A stretch of DNA of 64,000 bases from Gnetum montanum. Lineage: Eukaryota; Streptophyta; Gnetopsida; Gnetales; Gnetaceae. The first letter of the stretch is position 1. Each line of letters opens with the position of its first letter. Below the pieces are notes generated by a model. That model worked only from the letters and a program-made list of their open reading frames with translations. It searched no databases and was not told the origin of the DNA. Of the stretch, positions 1-11,811 are shown piece after piece. The DNA lies in NCBI GenBank assembly GCA_015680685.1, contig MNCI01018082.1:680475-744474 (forward strand), read 5' to 3'. The position numbers and the translations under genes are program-made.

Positions 1-351
1 CGATTAGCGTTTGGTAAGCTGCAGTTGCATAGTTCAGGGTGTGTCCGGCAAGTGGGAACGGATGCTGACGCTAGTTAACTTAGACTTAGATCTTAGTTAG
101 AGTTAGTTTAGTTTTCTCAACCCTTTCTCCTGGTAGCATAGAAGAGAAGCCGAAAAGACCAAAAAAATCACATACCTCAGACTTGCTCAACCATACACCG
201 TGACACAGACAAGCAAGCCTGGGAAGACAACGAACGATTAACCCCAAGTGTTTCTTGTGGCGTTAAGGCATTTAGTCTGCGGAGTTCGACCGGATCGCGC
301 ATGTACGCTCGTTTCGTATGGTGGAGTGTAGGGGTACCTCGCTACTCATCA
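1..351 (+). repeat. LTR family X, 3' part, inserted in element A integrase
   Basis: This stretch matches, with many substitutions, the last ~350 bases of the LTRs at 1959-2822 and 60042-60873. Shared blocks include GGGAAGACAACGA, GGAGTTCGACC, GGGGTACCTCG and the end ACTCATCA. Base 352 is already integrase coding sequence of element A on the opposite strand and there is no primer-binding site, so this is the 3' end of a solo LTR or of a 3' LTR whose body lies left of the window. It keeps more CpG sites than the copy at 1959, which suggests a younger or less methylated copy. The left target duplication is outside the window. Confidence 0.85.
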
Positions 352-1170
352 AAGGGGTTACACCGGTTGCCATGTAATAGATTTTTTTGTATGTTTATAG
401 TGCATAGACAAGCCTCTCATGTCGTTTGCACTTGCTATTGTTGAACATCTTTTTGAGTAAGTTGATGATGGCTTTGTTGCTTGCTTCTGCTTGTCCATTA
501 GCTTGAGGGTAATAAGGTGATGAAAAAGAATTTTTAATGCCTAGGTCATGATATAAATGTTTTGTTTCCTAGCTACTAAATTGTGGTTCATTATCTGTAA
601 CAATGGTCATGGGTATGCCTAAATAGGCTACATTGTTATCTAGGATGAATTTGCAAACTTGTTTAGATGTACTCTTCCTTAGGGGAATAACTTCAACCCA
701 CTTTGTAAAGTATTCAGTTGTAGTGATGAAGCTATGCCCTGCTAAAGGCTTAGACATTATAGGTTCAATGATATCCAACCCCCATCATTAAAATGCCCAT
801 GTTCTTTCAGTGGTATGTAACTTAGTTGGTGATACATGTATGAGTTTGCTATACACTTGGCATGTATCACAATGCTTAATCTTCTATAGGCAATCATTTT
901 CCATATGGATCCAATAGTATCCTAACCATCTAATCTTAGTGGCCATAGCTCTTGGTCCTATACGTCCTCCACAAACACCCTTGTGAACCTCCTCTAAGAT
1001 TTTTCTAGCTTTAGTTTTACCTAAGCACTTTAGGAGTAAGTCATCATAGGATCATTGACATAATGTGATATCACCTATGATGACATACTACTTCAATCGC
1101 TTATGTACGGCATCCTTCTAAGCAATAGCTAAGCCTTGTGAGGATTTACCATGCACAAGGTAAAATTTGA
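352..1170 (-). pseudogene. Element A integrase (Ty3/gypsy), broken
   Basis: Read on the minus strand this is the catalytic core of a gypsy integrase, which inserts retrotransposon cDNA into host DNA. Visible motifs are YFTKWVEVIPL (around 670-710), GIPMTIVTDNEPQF (around 575-620, second catalytic Asp), [16 protein letters not shown] (around 475-520, catalytic Glu) and MATGVTPL just before the LTR junction at 351. Several stops interrupt the frame, for example between the DNEPQF block and the YYPQ block. The integrase C-terminus is missing because LTR-X was inserted at 351. The zinc-binding N-terminus is expected at about 850-1170 and is degenerate. It follows directly after the extra RNase H, as in Tat-type elements. 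Confidence 0.85.
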
Positions 1171-1174
1171 TATC

Positions 1175-1958
1175 ATCATATCACTCCTTGGGATGAGCAA
1201 TATGAACAATGACCACAAAGGTATCCTCAGTGTTATGTATGATTGAAGTAGCACAATCCATGGTTAAGATGGAAAACTTACTAAACACATCTAGCATCAC
1301 ACTAAGAGCTAACGTTGCAGTTGCATCAACAATGGAATTCTCATTTTGGGGTATGTGTTGGATATCAATATCTATGAATTGTTGTAACAATTTCTTCCCT
1401 TGGTCATGGTAACATTGTAAGTGTTTATCCTTACATGCATAGACCTCGATTAGTTTGTTAACCATAAGTTCTAAATCACCTTTGATCACTAAGTATCTAA
1501 TTCCTAGGTTACGAGCTACCATCATCCCTCTAATCAAACCTTCATACTTTGCTATGTTGTTAGTACATGGGAACTCAAAACAATAGGTGAAGAATTGGAT
1601 CTCACCAAGTGAAAATGTTAAGATGGTAGTGGCACTAGCCCCATGGATAGTTGAAGATCCATCAAAGTGCATGACTACCTCATAACCCTTGGACATTTAC
1701 CTCATAATGTTGATATGTTCATTAGAAAACTCAGCATTTATGGTTGCTTGACCATTAATAGGTGAAACTGTGAGTTGTACAACTACAGCTTGACCTTTTG
1801 TTGAGGATTGAGAAATGTAATGACAATCAAACTTAACAATTATGGCTTTCCATCGAGCTATATGGCTACTTTCGTAAATGTTGGTAATTATGGCTCTAGG
1901 TATGTTGACTTAGCTTCTAAAGAGGTAGTTCCTTTACTTCTTCAAATTGAAGACTAAT
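1175..1958 (-). pseudogene. Element A second (archaeal-type) RNase H
   Basis: The minus strand from about 1696 to 1181 encodes a near-open RNase H fold of ~170 residues. Positions for all four acidic residues are visible: HFDGSS, AKYEGL, KGDLEL and SIVDATATL. This is the additional RNase H known from plant Tat-lineage gypsy elements, lying between the normal RT-RNase H and integrase. Upstream (1700-1958) the frame holds the end of the first RNase H and a connecting segment (HYISQSSTKGQA), interrupted by one TAA before the domain. The 5' edge is the target duplication CTAAT (1954-1958) of the solo LTR inserted here. Confidence 0.85.
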
Positions 1959-2822
1959 TTATGAGTCATAGTTCTATTGGTTGCATTGACGAGTGGGCCT
2001 CATCAACACAGTGTCTATATTTAACTATAAATATGCATCCACTAGCCACATTTATGGCAATTGAGATTTTAGTAGTAGCAAAGCTCTTGCAGTTTGTTCA
2101 TTTGAAAGTTAGAATTTTTCTCCTAAGTGCCCACAGTAGGAATCATTGAGTATACAGATCTTTATTCTAGCATTGTTGTACTTGAGCACAATAGTGTATG
2201 CAGCAATAAAGACGAGCTTTCTGATAAACCTTGTAGCACTTTGGATAGAATAAACATTTTATTTATGCATTTAATGTTTTCAATTATTTATTAAATGTTT
2301 CCAATTATTTATTAAATATTTTCTAGTGATTAAGTTAATGAAGCAATTAAGCAAGATAGATTAAACACATAAGTATGACCACTTTGAGCATAACATGTAT
2401 TCACTTGGTAATCCCACTAGTGTTATTGCATGGTATGCCTAGTAGTGTAGCACTTGGTAGCCCATTAGTGGATACATGGGTTCAGGACATGTACAAAAAG
2501 TGGGACCAAATGCTTATGTTAGGACTAGTTAGACACTAGTTAATTAGTTAATTTAAATTAGTTAATTCAATTACTTTTATCTCCCTTTGAACATGAAACC
2601 ATAAAATATAAAATGATAAAAATTAGATGTCTCAATTACACTTAACCATACCAGTGTACATCACAAGTGTAATTGGGAAGACAATGATTGACCTTAGGGA
2701 AAAGATTCACTTCCTAGAAGACTAGTGCATTGCAAACCAAAAAGTCCATGGAATTCAACCAGATCACATGTGAACACTTGTGATTTGTATAGTTGGATGT
2801 AGGGGTACCTCGCCACTCATCA
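1959..2822 (+). repeat. Solo LTR of family X (864 bp) with 5-bp TSD
   Basis: A complete LTR begins TTATGAGTCAT (expected TGATGAGTCAT, so the terminal G is mutated) and ends CCACTCATCA. It is flanked by the direct repeat CTAAT at 1954-1958 and 2823-2827. A TATA box (TATAAATA) sits at 2026-2033, followed by the family's conserved downstream block (GTGCCCACAGTAGGA, GATCTTTATT). It has no internal element sequence, so it is the product of LTR-LTR recombination. It interrupts the RNase H region of element A, whose minus-strand frame resumes on both sides. It lacks the GATATC palindrome array seen in the other X copies. Confidence 0.92.
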
Positions 2823-3279
2823 CTAATGTTAGAAAATATTTCTCCACTTTAGTGTATTAGGCCCCATGGACAACTAACACATGGCTAAGGTAGTATACAG
2901 CCATTTCTACTCCATCATCATGTTTCCAATAGAGTAGAGAGGTAGTGGATGTGTTGGAGATGGCAAGGTAAACGTGGAATGGTTTACCCTCCTATGGAGG
3001 ATAGACTATCAATAGTTGTGCCAACTCTTGCTTAAGGTTTTTAAAGGCCTATTAGCATTAAGCCATCCACTTGTAGTGAATCCCTTTCTTAAGCAATTAT
3101 TTCATAGACTGTAACTTAACCGTAAGCCTAACAATAAATCTATGAATAAATTGCAATCTACCTTGCAATTCCCAAAGATCCTTAAGGTTGGTAGGCATTA
3201 CTAACTTAGATATGGCCTTAACCTTATCAAGATCAACACGTATTCCTACTTCAAAGACTACAAAGCCAAGCACCTTACA
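2823..3279 (-). pseudogene. Element A: RT C-terminal end and first RNase H
   Basis: On the minus strand this continues from the RT at 15164-16176 once element B is removed. It reads VLGFVVFEVGIRVD then LWELQGRLQFIHRF, the conserved C-terminal RT/connection motif of gypsy elements. The start of the RNase H follows, with YYLSHVLVVHGA and YTKVEKYFLTL. At least one in-frame stop is present. The right edge is the TSD TTACA (3275-3279) of element B, the left edge the TSD CTAAT of the solo LTR. Confidence 0.85.
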
Positions 3280-3856
3280 TGTGAGAGATGTCTCAAGGTG
3301 GTGGTTCTCCTGGGCTCTCCCCATGGTTTAGGTGCGATGGAATACTTTAAGATATCCTTGGGTTGCTCTTAAGTGTTAGAAAATCCATCCTAGCTTGGTA
3401 ATACCAAGCAAGCAATAGGACACCCTCCTATTGCAACTCTCTCTAAGTTCTCTTCATACTACCCTCACTTGGAGAACTACATGGCCCTAATTCTACGGCG
3501 GGCATAGTTATGTAGGCAGCCAAGACTAGATAGTTTTGGTGTGGTGCCAAGTTGAACCTTCTACCAAATCATGTGGGGTTTTGGGATGAGGCATCCCCTA
3601 GTAGATAAATTATTTCTCTGCTATTGATGTTGTCTATGAGGTTGCTTATGTATTTATTTGCAAGGTCCTCATTCAGAGTTAGTTGTTCTCCTTGAGGTGC
3701 ATTTCCATATATATATTAAGAAGCTATGTTGTTGCTTGCACCCTCTCTTGGGTTGCTTTCTTGTTAGAGGCGTATTCCCTAGGTCTTCCATCCTAGATCC
3801 ATTGGATCTTAGTGAATTCCTTGGGGTGTTGGACAATGTCGGGCAACGTTGTTACA
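3280..3856 (+). repeat. Element B 5' LTR
   Basis: Begins TGTGAGAGATGTCTCAAGG and ends GTTGTTACA. It aligns end to end with 14586-15163. A run CATATATATATTAAG near 3703-3720 is the best promoter candidate. TSD TTACA precedes it. Confidence 0.9.
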
Positions 3857-3858
3857 AA

Positions 3859-3870
3859 TGGTATCAAAGC
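3859..3870 (+). other. Primer-binding site, initiator-Met tRNA type
   Basis: TGGTATCAAAGC starts two bases after the LTR end. It differs by one base from the usual plant TGGTATCAGAGC, complementary to the 3' end of initiator tRNA-Met. Confidence 0.8.
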
Positions 3871-6748
3871 ATTTTTTGTAATCGTATTATGCTATGCTTG
3901 TGCCCTTTGGTTGTGTTACACCATCAAGGTTGTTCTATTAATGATCCTTTTGAATTGATATCTAGGAGATCTAGGATCGTATCCTTATGTGTTCTTGGAA
4001 GAGTTGCCTTATGGTAAGATTTTTACCCTCTTCATGAGGGGGCTGATGTTATGTTATGAGCAATTGATGTATGTTGTTCTTCTTAAAGATGTATACGATC
4101 ATGTTGTGGTATTTTTCTCCACTTGTTTACTTGTGGTTGAACTAGTTTTGGTTTTACTTGATATGGCAAAGAAGAGTTCTATTGGCAACTGACAAGTTAT
4201 TGTTGCTCAAGGAGCTCTCATCTTTGGTCTCCAATGATTCATCTAGGATGAATCAAACCTAGTCTTCACTTTAGTTTCCACTTAGATGACATGTATCAAT
4301 ATGACATTGATTGAATTATTCAGGATGCAATATCCTTACACTCCCACTCACCCTAGATACAGTGAGTACAGGAATTATAAATTGGGACATGTTGGTTCCT
4401 AGGTACCTCAAGATGAAGGGCTTTCAAACATGTGCTCTTGTTGAGCCTTGTTCTAGGCAGATTAAGATCGTTGCTAGTAGACTTCGTATGTTTGTGTTTG
4501 TGATTGTATGTTTGTCTCATTATGTATGCATGTCTACTTGGTTGTGTTTTCAAATTCTACATGCATGTCACCTTTGTCGTGTCTATCATTTGTAACACAA
4601 GGCTTGTGCTCCATGTGGTGTGATAACTTATTGTTGGGATTTTTAAGGATGCATTTGGAGGCCATTTGTAACCTCCCAAGGCCAAATGTTTCTAGTCCTT
4701 GTTTTAACAACTTCTTGTGCTTGAGGCATGATTGCTCTTGTTTCTAACCTTTCATGAGTTGTGCTCCCTTGTTTGAGCTAGTTGTGTTGCCCTTGTATTT
4801 GTGGCATTACTCTTTTGATTCATGAAATTTCTTTGGGCACTTTTATTTGAAGACCTTCTAGTGTGGATCATCCTATTTTTGGTTCTTGTTGAGACCACAC
4901 CTCTCTTGATGAGAGTCTTTCTTGTGGACACATCCTCCCTAATGTTTCTCATTGTAGCAAAAATTGGAGCCTTCTTGAGACTTGTTTTTGGCTAGACCTT
5001 GGTCTCCCTCTTTATTTCTAAGTTGAGATAACAATTCTCTATTTCCCATGCCTCTTATGAATGTGTTGAGATTTTGATCCTAATTGGAACCAGTGTCAAC
5101 GGCTAGGAATGTTTGTTGGATGTGAATCTTGGAATTTTGAGAGTGTTCTAGTTCTCTCTGGGTGTGTCTCATGAAAAATTATTTTGTGTGATTATATCTA
5201 ATTTATCCATCAATATTTTTCATGATTGATCTCTATGCATGTTGCTGAGGTCTTTCTCTTTATTATGTTTCGAGATCAATATTTCTCTATTGTATGATCA
5301 TGCTTGATGGGTGTATATGAGGCTATTGTACTAATCATGTTCTTGCTAACTTCTCTATTTCTGATTTGTTGTCTCAGTCTTACAAGAAACATAGGTATAA
5401 AGATGAGGCCAGTGGTGACCTCAGTTGATTCAATGAGCACTATGTCCATGGGAAAGATGTATGCTCTTGAGGCCTTCATGAATTGGTTATTTGGTCTCAA
5501 AATCCCAACATTGAATTGTGGATTTATAGTATCTTGGTTGTGATGAAACAATAGGTACATCATGATTTATTTTCCTCTTAGTGTTGGGTGAGCACTAACA
5601 GAGGACAGTGATCCATCCTAGATCCTACAGATGTTGGGTTAGCAAATGGCATAAGATGGTATCCCTAGCCATGTTGAATACTGATGGCCTAGGAGTGGCA
5701 AATGCCTTGAGGTCCCATAGTGACAAGTAGTGAATACTTAGTTGGCATGTCCTATTATTCAATTGTTGCATTCATGTCCTAATTTATTTCATTCACTGGT
5801 AGCCATGTAGTGGGTTTAGTGCGATGGTTGTTCATGTGCATGCGAAGACAGTTGTGCAGTGAGTGCAATGTGATAGATGTTCACGTACATGCAAAGATAG
5901 AGACAAGTTTTTCTTAGAATAGCATGGTGCAGCCTTGGTGTGATCCTGGTGGCCTAAACCTTTTAGCTTAGGATGGGCTTAGTTAGTTTGTCTTATAGCC
6001 TTCTAGGCCTAGGTAGCATTCTCAGATGCCATGTATTATGCTCACTAAATGTGTTCCTATCCTTGGATATGTAAGATTGTAATGTAACCTTGTGATGTAC
6101 TCAATTTTGACAACTTATGCACACAAAAGTGCTAGATGTTATTGCCCTATCTGAGTAAGTTGTCTCCTTGTTGTAGGCCTATGCCACACCCTATGATAAG
6201 GCCAAGATTGGTGTATGGTGTTTTCCTAGTGCTTGTTCTTGAAGCACCTCCTCTATATATTGTAAGCGGCCTTTGTGCCTTGATGTATAATTTTGTTAAA
6301 AGCCCCATGGAAAATTCTCCTTGTTGAGATATGGTGTTGTAATGAGTAGGCCAGGGCATGTCCTTGCCCAAGGTGCTCTTAAACTAATGCCTTTTATTCT
6401 TGGTGATATTGGCATGCCATGATGGTGTGCCCTTTGGTGAAATTCTTGAGATAGGACAAGTCTTGGAAACACTTCCTATTGGGTTCCTAGACTAGTGAAA
6501 ATCTTATCCATAGGTGATTGATGATGGTATGTAGCCTAAAATTCAAAAAAATTTGTTCGATGACCTTGATCTTGATGGCAAGTGGTTCACAGTGGACATG
6601 TGAATTGCAATGGCCAACTAAAATTCAAATCAAGGTAATACTACTATGTCTATCTGTGGAGTTGAGTTGAGCTTTGGGTATCAACACCTAGACTCCCTCT
6701 TCCATGCTAGATGTGATCATGGAGTAGTTTTGCAAACATTGGGATGGT
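3871..6748 (+). other. Element B internal region, left part, no recognised coding
   Basis: About 2.9 kb between the B primer site and the H target duplication. Open frames up to ~119 codons exist on both strands (for example plus 3658-4017, which overlaps the LTR, and minus 5276-5563), but none shows a retroelement motif or continues beyond stops. The sequence is GT-rich on the plus strand. I see no RNA gene or array in it. Confidence 0.6.
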
Positions 6749-6753
6749 GGTCC

Positions 6754-7101
6754 TATGGAAGATGATGTGTAGACGTTCCACATTATTAGGAGATTGATCT
6801 CATCCTTTTGTTTATTCTAAATAAGATGAGATCCTAGTTGTCCATGCTTATCCATACCCACGATTATCTCATCCATAAATAAGATGATAAGGATCATTCC
6901 CATGATTTTAGAGACTCATGCTTATCTCTTCAAATCCTTTCTTGGAAGGATCCAAGTCTATATAATTGTAGCAGCACATATTCATAAACATATAGATTCT
7001 GGATTAATAGATTGTAAGTGTGTTTTTTGTTCTAACAAAGTTCTTTGATTTCTGTTTAGCATAGATAGTAGATCCATGGCCCTTTAGATTCATATTTCTC
7101 A
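6754..7101 (+). repeat. Element H 5' LTR
   Basis: Starts TATGGAAGATG (the 3' LTR keeps TGTGGAAGATT) and ends CATATTTCTCA. A TATA box CTATATAATTG lies near 6957-6967, consistent with transcription starting within the LTR. Flanked on the left by GGTCC. Confidence 0.93.
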
Positions 7102-7103
7102 TT

Positions 7104-7115
7104 TGGTATCGGAGC
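7104..7115 (+). other. Primer-binding site, initiator-Met tRNA type
   Basis: TGGTATCGGAGC two bases after the LTR; one mismatch to the plant consensus TGGTATCAGAGC. Confidence 0.88.
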
Positions 7116-7132
7116 TTAGTTAGCTTAGATTC

Positions 7133-8110
7133 TTGACAACAGATCTCTCCAGAATGGCCCAAAATAATGGATCCGTGTCTCTCCAAATTCCTATATTCAA
7201 TGGGGAAAATTATGAATATTGGGCAATCAAGATGAAGACATTTATGATCTCACAAGATCTATGGGATATTGTTGAAGGTGGATTTCAAGATGCTGATCAA
7301 GCAACATTTCAAGCCCTGATAGAAGATGAAAAGAATGAAGTCAAGAAGCTTTGTAAGAAAGATGCAAAAGCATTATTCATCATTCAATCTAGGTTAGATC
7401 TGACAATCTTTCCCAAAATCATCATGCATTCAACAAGAAAAGCTACATGGGATGCACTAGAGATTGCATACAAGGGATCATTAAAAGCTTGTGTTGTCAA
7501 GTTACAAGCTTTAAGGAAAGATTTTGAATCTTTGCACATGCTAGATTCAGAGAATATTGATCAATACATCAGCCAATTTTAACAAGTTTGAAATGTACTT
7601 GAATCTTGTGGAGAAATGCTTGAGGAAAGGCATGCTGTTAAAAAAATCCTTCTAAGTGTGACCCGATGATATGATCCCATCATCGTGGCTATTTAAGAAG
7701 TAAGAGATCTCAATAAGATGACCATGGTTGAGCTCATAGGAAGCTTGAAGACATATGAGCAAAGAATTGCTGATCGTGAGGATTCAATAGCAAATGCATT
7801 TCAAGCACAATTCCAGAGATCATTCAATCAAAATCAAAATCAAACATCCTCAAGTGGATCCTCATTCAAAGGATGTGGACATGGTCACGGAAAATCTAGA
7901 GGTCATGGTTGTGGAAGATCAAATCAATCAAATGAAGGTAAGCAATGTGATTTCTGTGGTACCAACACCCACAATACTCATGAATGTTGGTCTAGAAAGA
8001 AGCATGAAAAGAAAGGCAAAGCAAAAATTGCAGAAGATGAAGATCACCACAAGAATCACCAAAAAGGTGAGCAATTTTTTTATGCTGAAGAGGAGGAAGA
8101 TCACCTCCTA
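7133..8110 (+). pseudogene. Element H gag (copia), with zinc knuckle
   Basis: Encodes the copia nucleocapsid precursor. The N-terminal part reads FNGENYEYWAIKMKTFM and DLWDIVEGGF, then KATWDALEIAYKG, typical of the UBN2-type gag family. The frame stops at 7580-7582 (TAA, a likely CAA change) and resumes from ~7718. A CX2CX4HX4C zinc knuckle (CDFCGTNTHNTHEC) lies at about 7951-7992, after a Gly/His-rich patch. Either ATG at 7133 or 7154 could be the start; 7154 (MAQNNG) fits the family better. Confidence 0.9.
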
Positions 8111-8350
8111 ATCTCTACAAAGGCATCAAATGCTAGTGACAACAACACATGGTATGTTGATAGTGGATGTAGCAATCACATGACTGTGAACAAGAAACTC
8201 TTCTCAAGTCTAGAAACATATGATGGAAAGGTCACCATAGGTAATGGGAAGAAGTTAACCATTGCTAGGATTGGATCACTTTCCTTAACAACCATGCAAG
8301 GTAGCAACTATGTTATTTCCTAGATCTACTTTGTTCTAGATCTTTCAAAG
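8111..8350 (+). pseudogene. Element H protease domain
   Basis: Aspartic protease that cuts the polyprotein. The motif WYVDSGCSNHM (about 8150-8182) contains the catalytic Asp of the copia DSG/DTG type. VTIGNGKKL follows, as usual. A TAG at ~8321 interrupts the frame before LLSVGQL-like sequence. Confidence 0.88.
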
Positions 8351-9535
8351 AATTTATTAAGTGTGGGACAATTATGTCACAATGGGTATCATGTTGCATT
8401 TGAAAAGAATGTTTGTAAAATATCTAAGGCTGATGATGATAAGGGTATTGCCATTATCCTTATTAGTAAAAATAAAATGTATAAGTTGCAGATACAAAAG
8501 GACATTCAATGCCTCACTGTCACTGATGACATTGCATGGTTGTGGCATGCTCAATTAGGACATGTCAACTTTGGCTCAATGGACCGCATGCAGAAAGAAA
8601 GACTCATCAAAGGTATGCCAAATTTTTCTTTGCCCAATAGTCATGATTGTGGCATATGTCAACTAGGAAAAATCACAAGATTGCCATTTCCTAGGAAATA
8701 ACATAGATCTCAAGAAAAATTAGATCTAGTTCATATGGATTTATGCGGTCTAATGCAAGCATTGAGCCTAGACAAAAACTGCTATATGTTAATCATCATG
8801 GATGATTTTTCCAGATTTTCTTGGGGTTATTTTATGAAATTAAAAGATCAAACATTGGGATTGTTTAGAGAATTCAAGATGGCAATAGAAAATCAAAGTG
8901 GCAATACAATCAAGCAAATCCAAACAAATCGTGGTGGTGAATTTTTTTCCCAAGAATTTTAGGAATTTTGCAAGAAGAATGGAATTATTCATCAAACTAC
9001 CACATCCTATACACCCCAACAAAATGGAGTAGCTAAAAGGAAAAATAGAACCATGGTTGAAATGGCCAGGTGTTTACTGCAACTATTAAACTTAGTGGAT
9101 ACGTTTTGGACATAAGCTTGTGCAACATCAATTTATCTTTTAAATAGAGTGCCTTCCAGATCAATTCACAATAAAACATCCTATGAATTCTGGCATGGTT
9201 ATACACCTAATATTTCACATTTGAAAATCTCTGGTTCACCCTACTATGTACACATCCCTGCCCAAAACAGACAAAAATTAGATGGCAACGCTATGCCTTG
9301 TATTTTTGTTGGATATTCTCCCACATCTAAAGCTTACAGGTGCTATGATAAAAACAATCACAAGGTCATTGATTCTTGTGACATCAATTTTCTAGAACAG
9401 GACTGCATTGACCACAATCTATTTTTTCCAGCCATAAAAATATTTTGTGCAGGCCCCAGAATCAACGTATTTTTTGAGCATCCTCCAAGTTATTCTCTTT
9501 CCAATGCCAAACCCACTCCAATGACATCAGGCTAG
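8351..9535 (+). pseudogene. Element H GAG-pre-integrase and integrase
   Basis: WLWHAQLGHVNFGSM and CGICQLGK (8540-8680) are the His/Cys zinc-binding pre-integrase region. The core follows: VHMDLCG, MLIIMDDFSRFSWGYF (first catalytic Asp), TNRGGEF (normally TDRGGEF, so the second Asp is replaced), TTTSYTPQQNGVAKRKNRT (catalytic Glu normally sits in this GVAERKNR motif and reads Lys here). The C-terminal part includes SYEFWHGYTPN and CIFVGYSP. At least three stops break the frame. The changed catalytic residues mean it was inactive even without the stops. Confidence 0.9.
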
Positions 9536-10330
9536 CACACGTCTTGAGACTCTTCTGCCAGATGGGGACATCCTTCCTAGAATCATGGACACCATAGGAA
9601 CTATATGACTCCTAGGCTCCAATGGCCTCCTATTTCCACAGGGCCTACCTTGCATGTTTCCCATGTGCTAGCACCTCTCCTTCCTCAATGGCACTTCCTC
9701 CATTCCGTGCAACAATGGCCAGACATCAATTTGGTGTCCTAGCTCCACATCTTTTGGTTCTCGAGTCATCATTTCCTTCAATTTCCAATTCTGTTATTCC
9801 AAAAACATCCAATCCACATTTCTTGCATCCACCAGCATACAATCTACCCTTTTTGGACTTCCTTCCATCCACCATCCTATCCAATGCTACTCCCTATGGC
9901 CCTCTAACTCCACGTGCTTCTGCGCTGATGTCTACACACATTTTCCTTCCTCTTTCTACTCTATTTTCTATAGAAATTCCCTCCCAGGTCCTTCCCTCTG
10001 CGCTAACCATGACTCCTCCCCGGTGATCTCTTTCTTCCTCCCAAGTGGCTCTCTCTCACCCAACCTCCCAAATGTTGGATCTGAATTTTCACTGCCACCT
10101 AACCCACAATCTTTCTCACCAACACCATGTCCAGCAAACCTAGGGTGATGCAGACATTGTGACTACTCTCTTCTCCAATGTGGATGATGACTTCTACATG
10201 CTACTTACACTAATGGGGGGAGCTCTGATGGTCTGGCAGAACCATCCACCATCATCGAAGCTATGCTGGATGATCATTGGATTGCATCAATGGAACATGA
10301 GCTATAGCAAATCAATAAAAACAATAGTTC
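9536..10330 (+). other. Element H integrase-RT linker, degenerate
   Basis: About 0.8 kb between recognisable integrase and RT. Copia elements normally have a variable, low-complexity Pro/Ser-rich linker here. This part is C-rich with Ser/Pro codons in several frames, without a conserved motif. Confidence 0.6.
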
Positions 10331-11235
10331 AAGTCTAGTTCCTCATTTGTCTACTAAGCCTATCATCAACTTAAAATGGATATTCAGATTCAAGAGAAAT
10401 CAATATGGTGAACTAGACAAATTCAAAGCTCACCTAGTTGCCAAGGGTTATCTCCAACAGCAAGGTAAGGACTTTGATGATAACTTTGCTCCCATTTCAC
10501 AAATGGAATCTATGAAAATCTTTCTAGCTATTGTTGCACACGCTAGCTATGTGGTATATTAGCTAAATGTGGCATCTGCATTCCTCAATGGTGTTCTGAA
10601 TGAAAAAGTCTATGTGGAATAACCCCCAAGTTTCATTGATGAAGTAAAACAAGATCATGTTCACAAGCTTCATAAAGCTTTGTATGGGCTCAAGCAAGCT
10701 CCACATGCATGGTATGCATGTATTCATTCATTTTTCATCCAAGAGGGGTTCATCCATCTTCAGTCCCAAACTACAATTTACAAAAAGGTATCTAGAGATG
10801 ATTTTATTTTTTTCTATCTGTATGTAGATGATTTAATTTATTTTTCATCTACAATTGCATTAGGAAATGATTTTCTTAATGCTATGAAAAATGAGTTTGA
10901 AATGTATGATCTAGGGAAAATGTCATATTTTTTTAGTTTTCAAGTAATCCAGAGAACAAAATCCATTTCTGTATGCCAAATGAAATTTTCCTGATCCTTA
11001 CATGAGAGATTTGGCATGATTAATAGTAATCCCTTAGACACACCACTCTCCCTTGGTATAAAACTTACCAAGAATGATAAATCTCTATCAGTAAATCCAT
11101 CACTATATAGATCCCTAGTTGGTGGTTTACTGTATCTCTCCAATACTCGTCTAGATATGCAATATGCTATCAATTACCTTTCTTGGTTCATGCAAGATCC
11201 ACATGAATCACACTGGAAAGCTGCAAAATGAGTTC
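10331..11235 (+). pseudogene. Element H reverse transcriptase (copia)
   Basis: Copies element RNA into DNA. Motifs in order: LKWIFRFKRNQYGELDKFKA, LVAKGYLQQQGKDFDDNFAP, VASAFLNGVLNEKVYVE, LYGLKQAPHAWY and the catalytic FYLYVDDLIYF (about 10810-10845). YDLGKMSYFF and SLYRSLVGGLLYLSNTRLD follow. The catalytic YVDD is intact, but stops occur (for example TAG near 10560 and TAA near 10620). Confidence 0.93.
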
Positions 11236-11760
11236 TACATTACCTAAGAACTACAACAGATTTTGGGATCACATTCCATCGACATACAAACTTCAAGGTA
11301 TGGGAATACACTGATGCAGATTGGGGAGGTGACCTTGATGATCAAAGTCAACTTCTGGTTTTTGTGTCTTCCTTGGTCCATCACTCATCTCTTGGGGATC
11401 AAAGAAGTAGTCTTCAATCGCACTCTCAATAGTTGAAGCAAAATACATAGCTGCATCAAGTGCTACTTCTCAGGCCATGTGGATTCACTCTATTTTCACT
11501 AAAATGGGATTTACACTTGATCCTCCCAATCACTTATACTATGATAGTACAAGTGCTATTGCAATGGCTCACAATCTAGTTTAGCATGGGCATACCAAAC
11601 ACATTGATATCAACCATCACCATCTCAGAAGCCTGATCCAAGAAAGCATCCTAAACATGGAACATTATGCAACTAAAGCACAACTAGCAAATATTTTTAC
11701 CAAGATTATGAGTTGTGAAAATTTTGCATCCTTTAGAGACCTCCTTGGAGTGGAACCCCT
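11236..11760 (+). pseudogene. Element H RNase H (copia), heavily broken
   Basis: After the RT, fragments of the copia RNase H appear in changing frames: YTDADWGGDLDD (about 11310-11345), KYIAASS-like and HGHTKHIDINHH (11586-11620). The order and spacing match copia polyprotein ends. The coding part stops at about 11760 before the purine tract. Confidence 0.8.
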
Positions 11761-11768
11761 TACCATCA

Positions 11769-11811
11769 TGGGGGGAAGGGGGGGGAGGGGGGGGAGGTTG
11801 GGGGCGGAGTT
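11769..11811 (+). other. G-rich polypurine tract of element H
   Basis: A 43-base stretch made largely of G runs of 5 to 9, split by single A or AA, ends one base before the 3' LTR. It sits exactly where the plus-strand primer (PPT) belongs. It is much longer and more G-rich than the usual GGGGGGAGATTG type, which suggests expansion by slippage. Confidence 0.8.

Noticed and set aside
352-375. tRNA-Asp-type primer site right after the LTR at 1-351 (CACCGGTTGCC resembles it)
   Set aside because: It needs an indel and many mismatches, and the same bases read as integrase coding sequence (MATGVTPL) of element A on the minus strand.
4311-4747. Open frames on both strands at 4.3-4.75 kb as element B gag
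   Set aside because: No gag or zinc-knuckle pattern; Cys-rich reading is a by-product of TGT-rich DNA.
5276-5563. 95-codon minus-strand frame with a fairly protein-like sequence inside element B
   Set aside because: No recognised domain, the opposite strand is open over almost the same span, and nothing continues it on either side.
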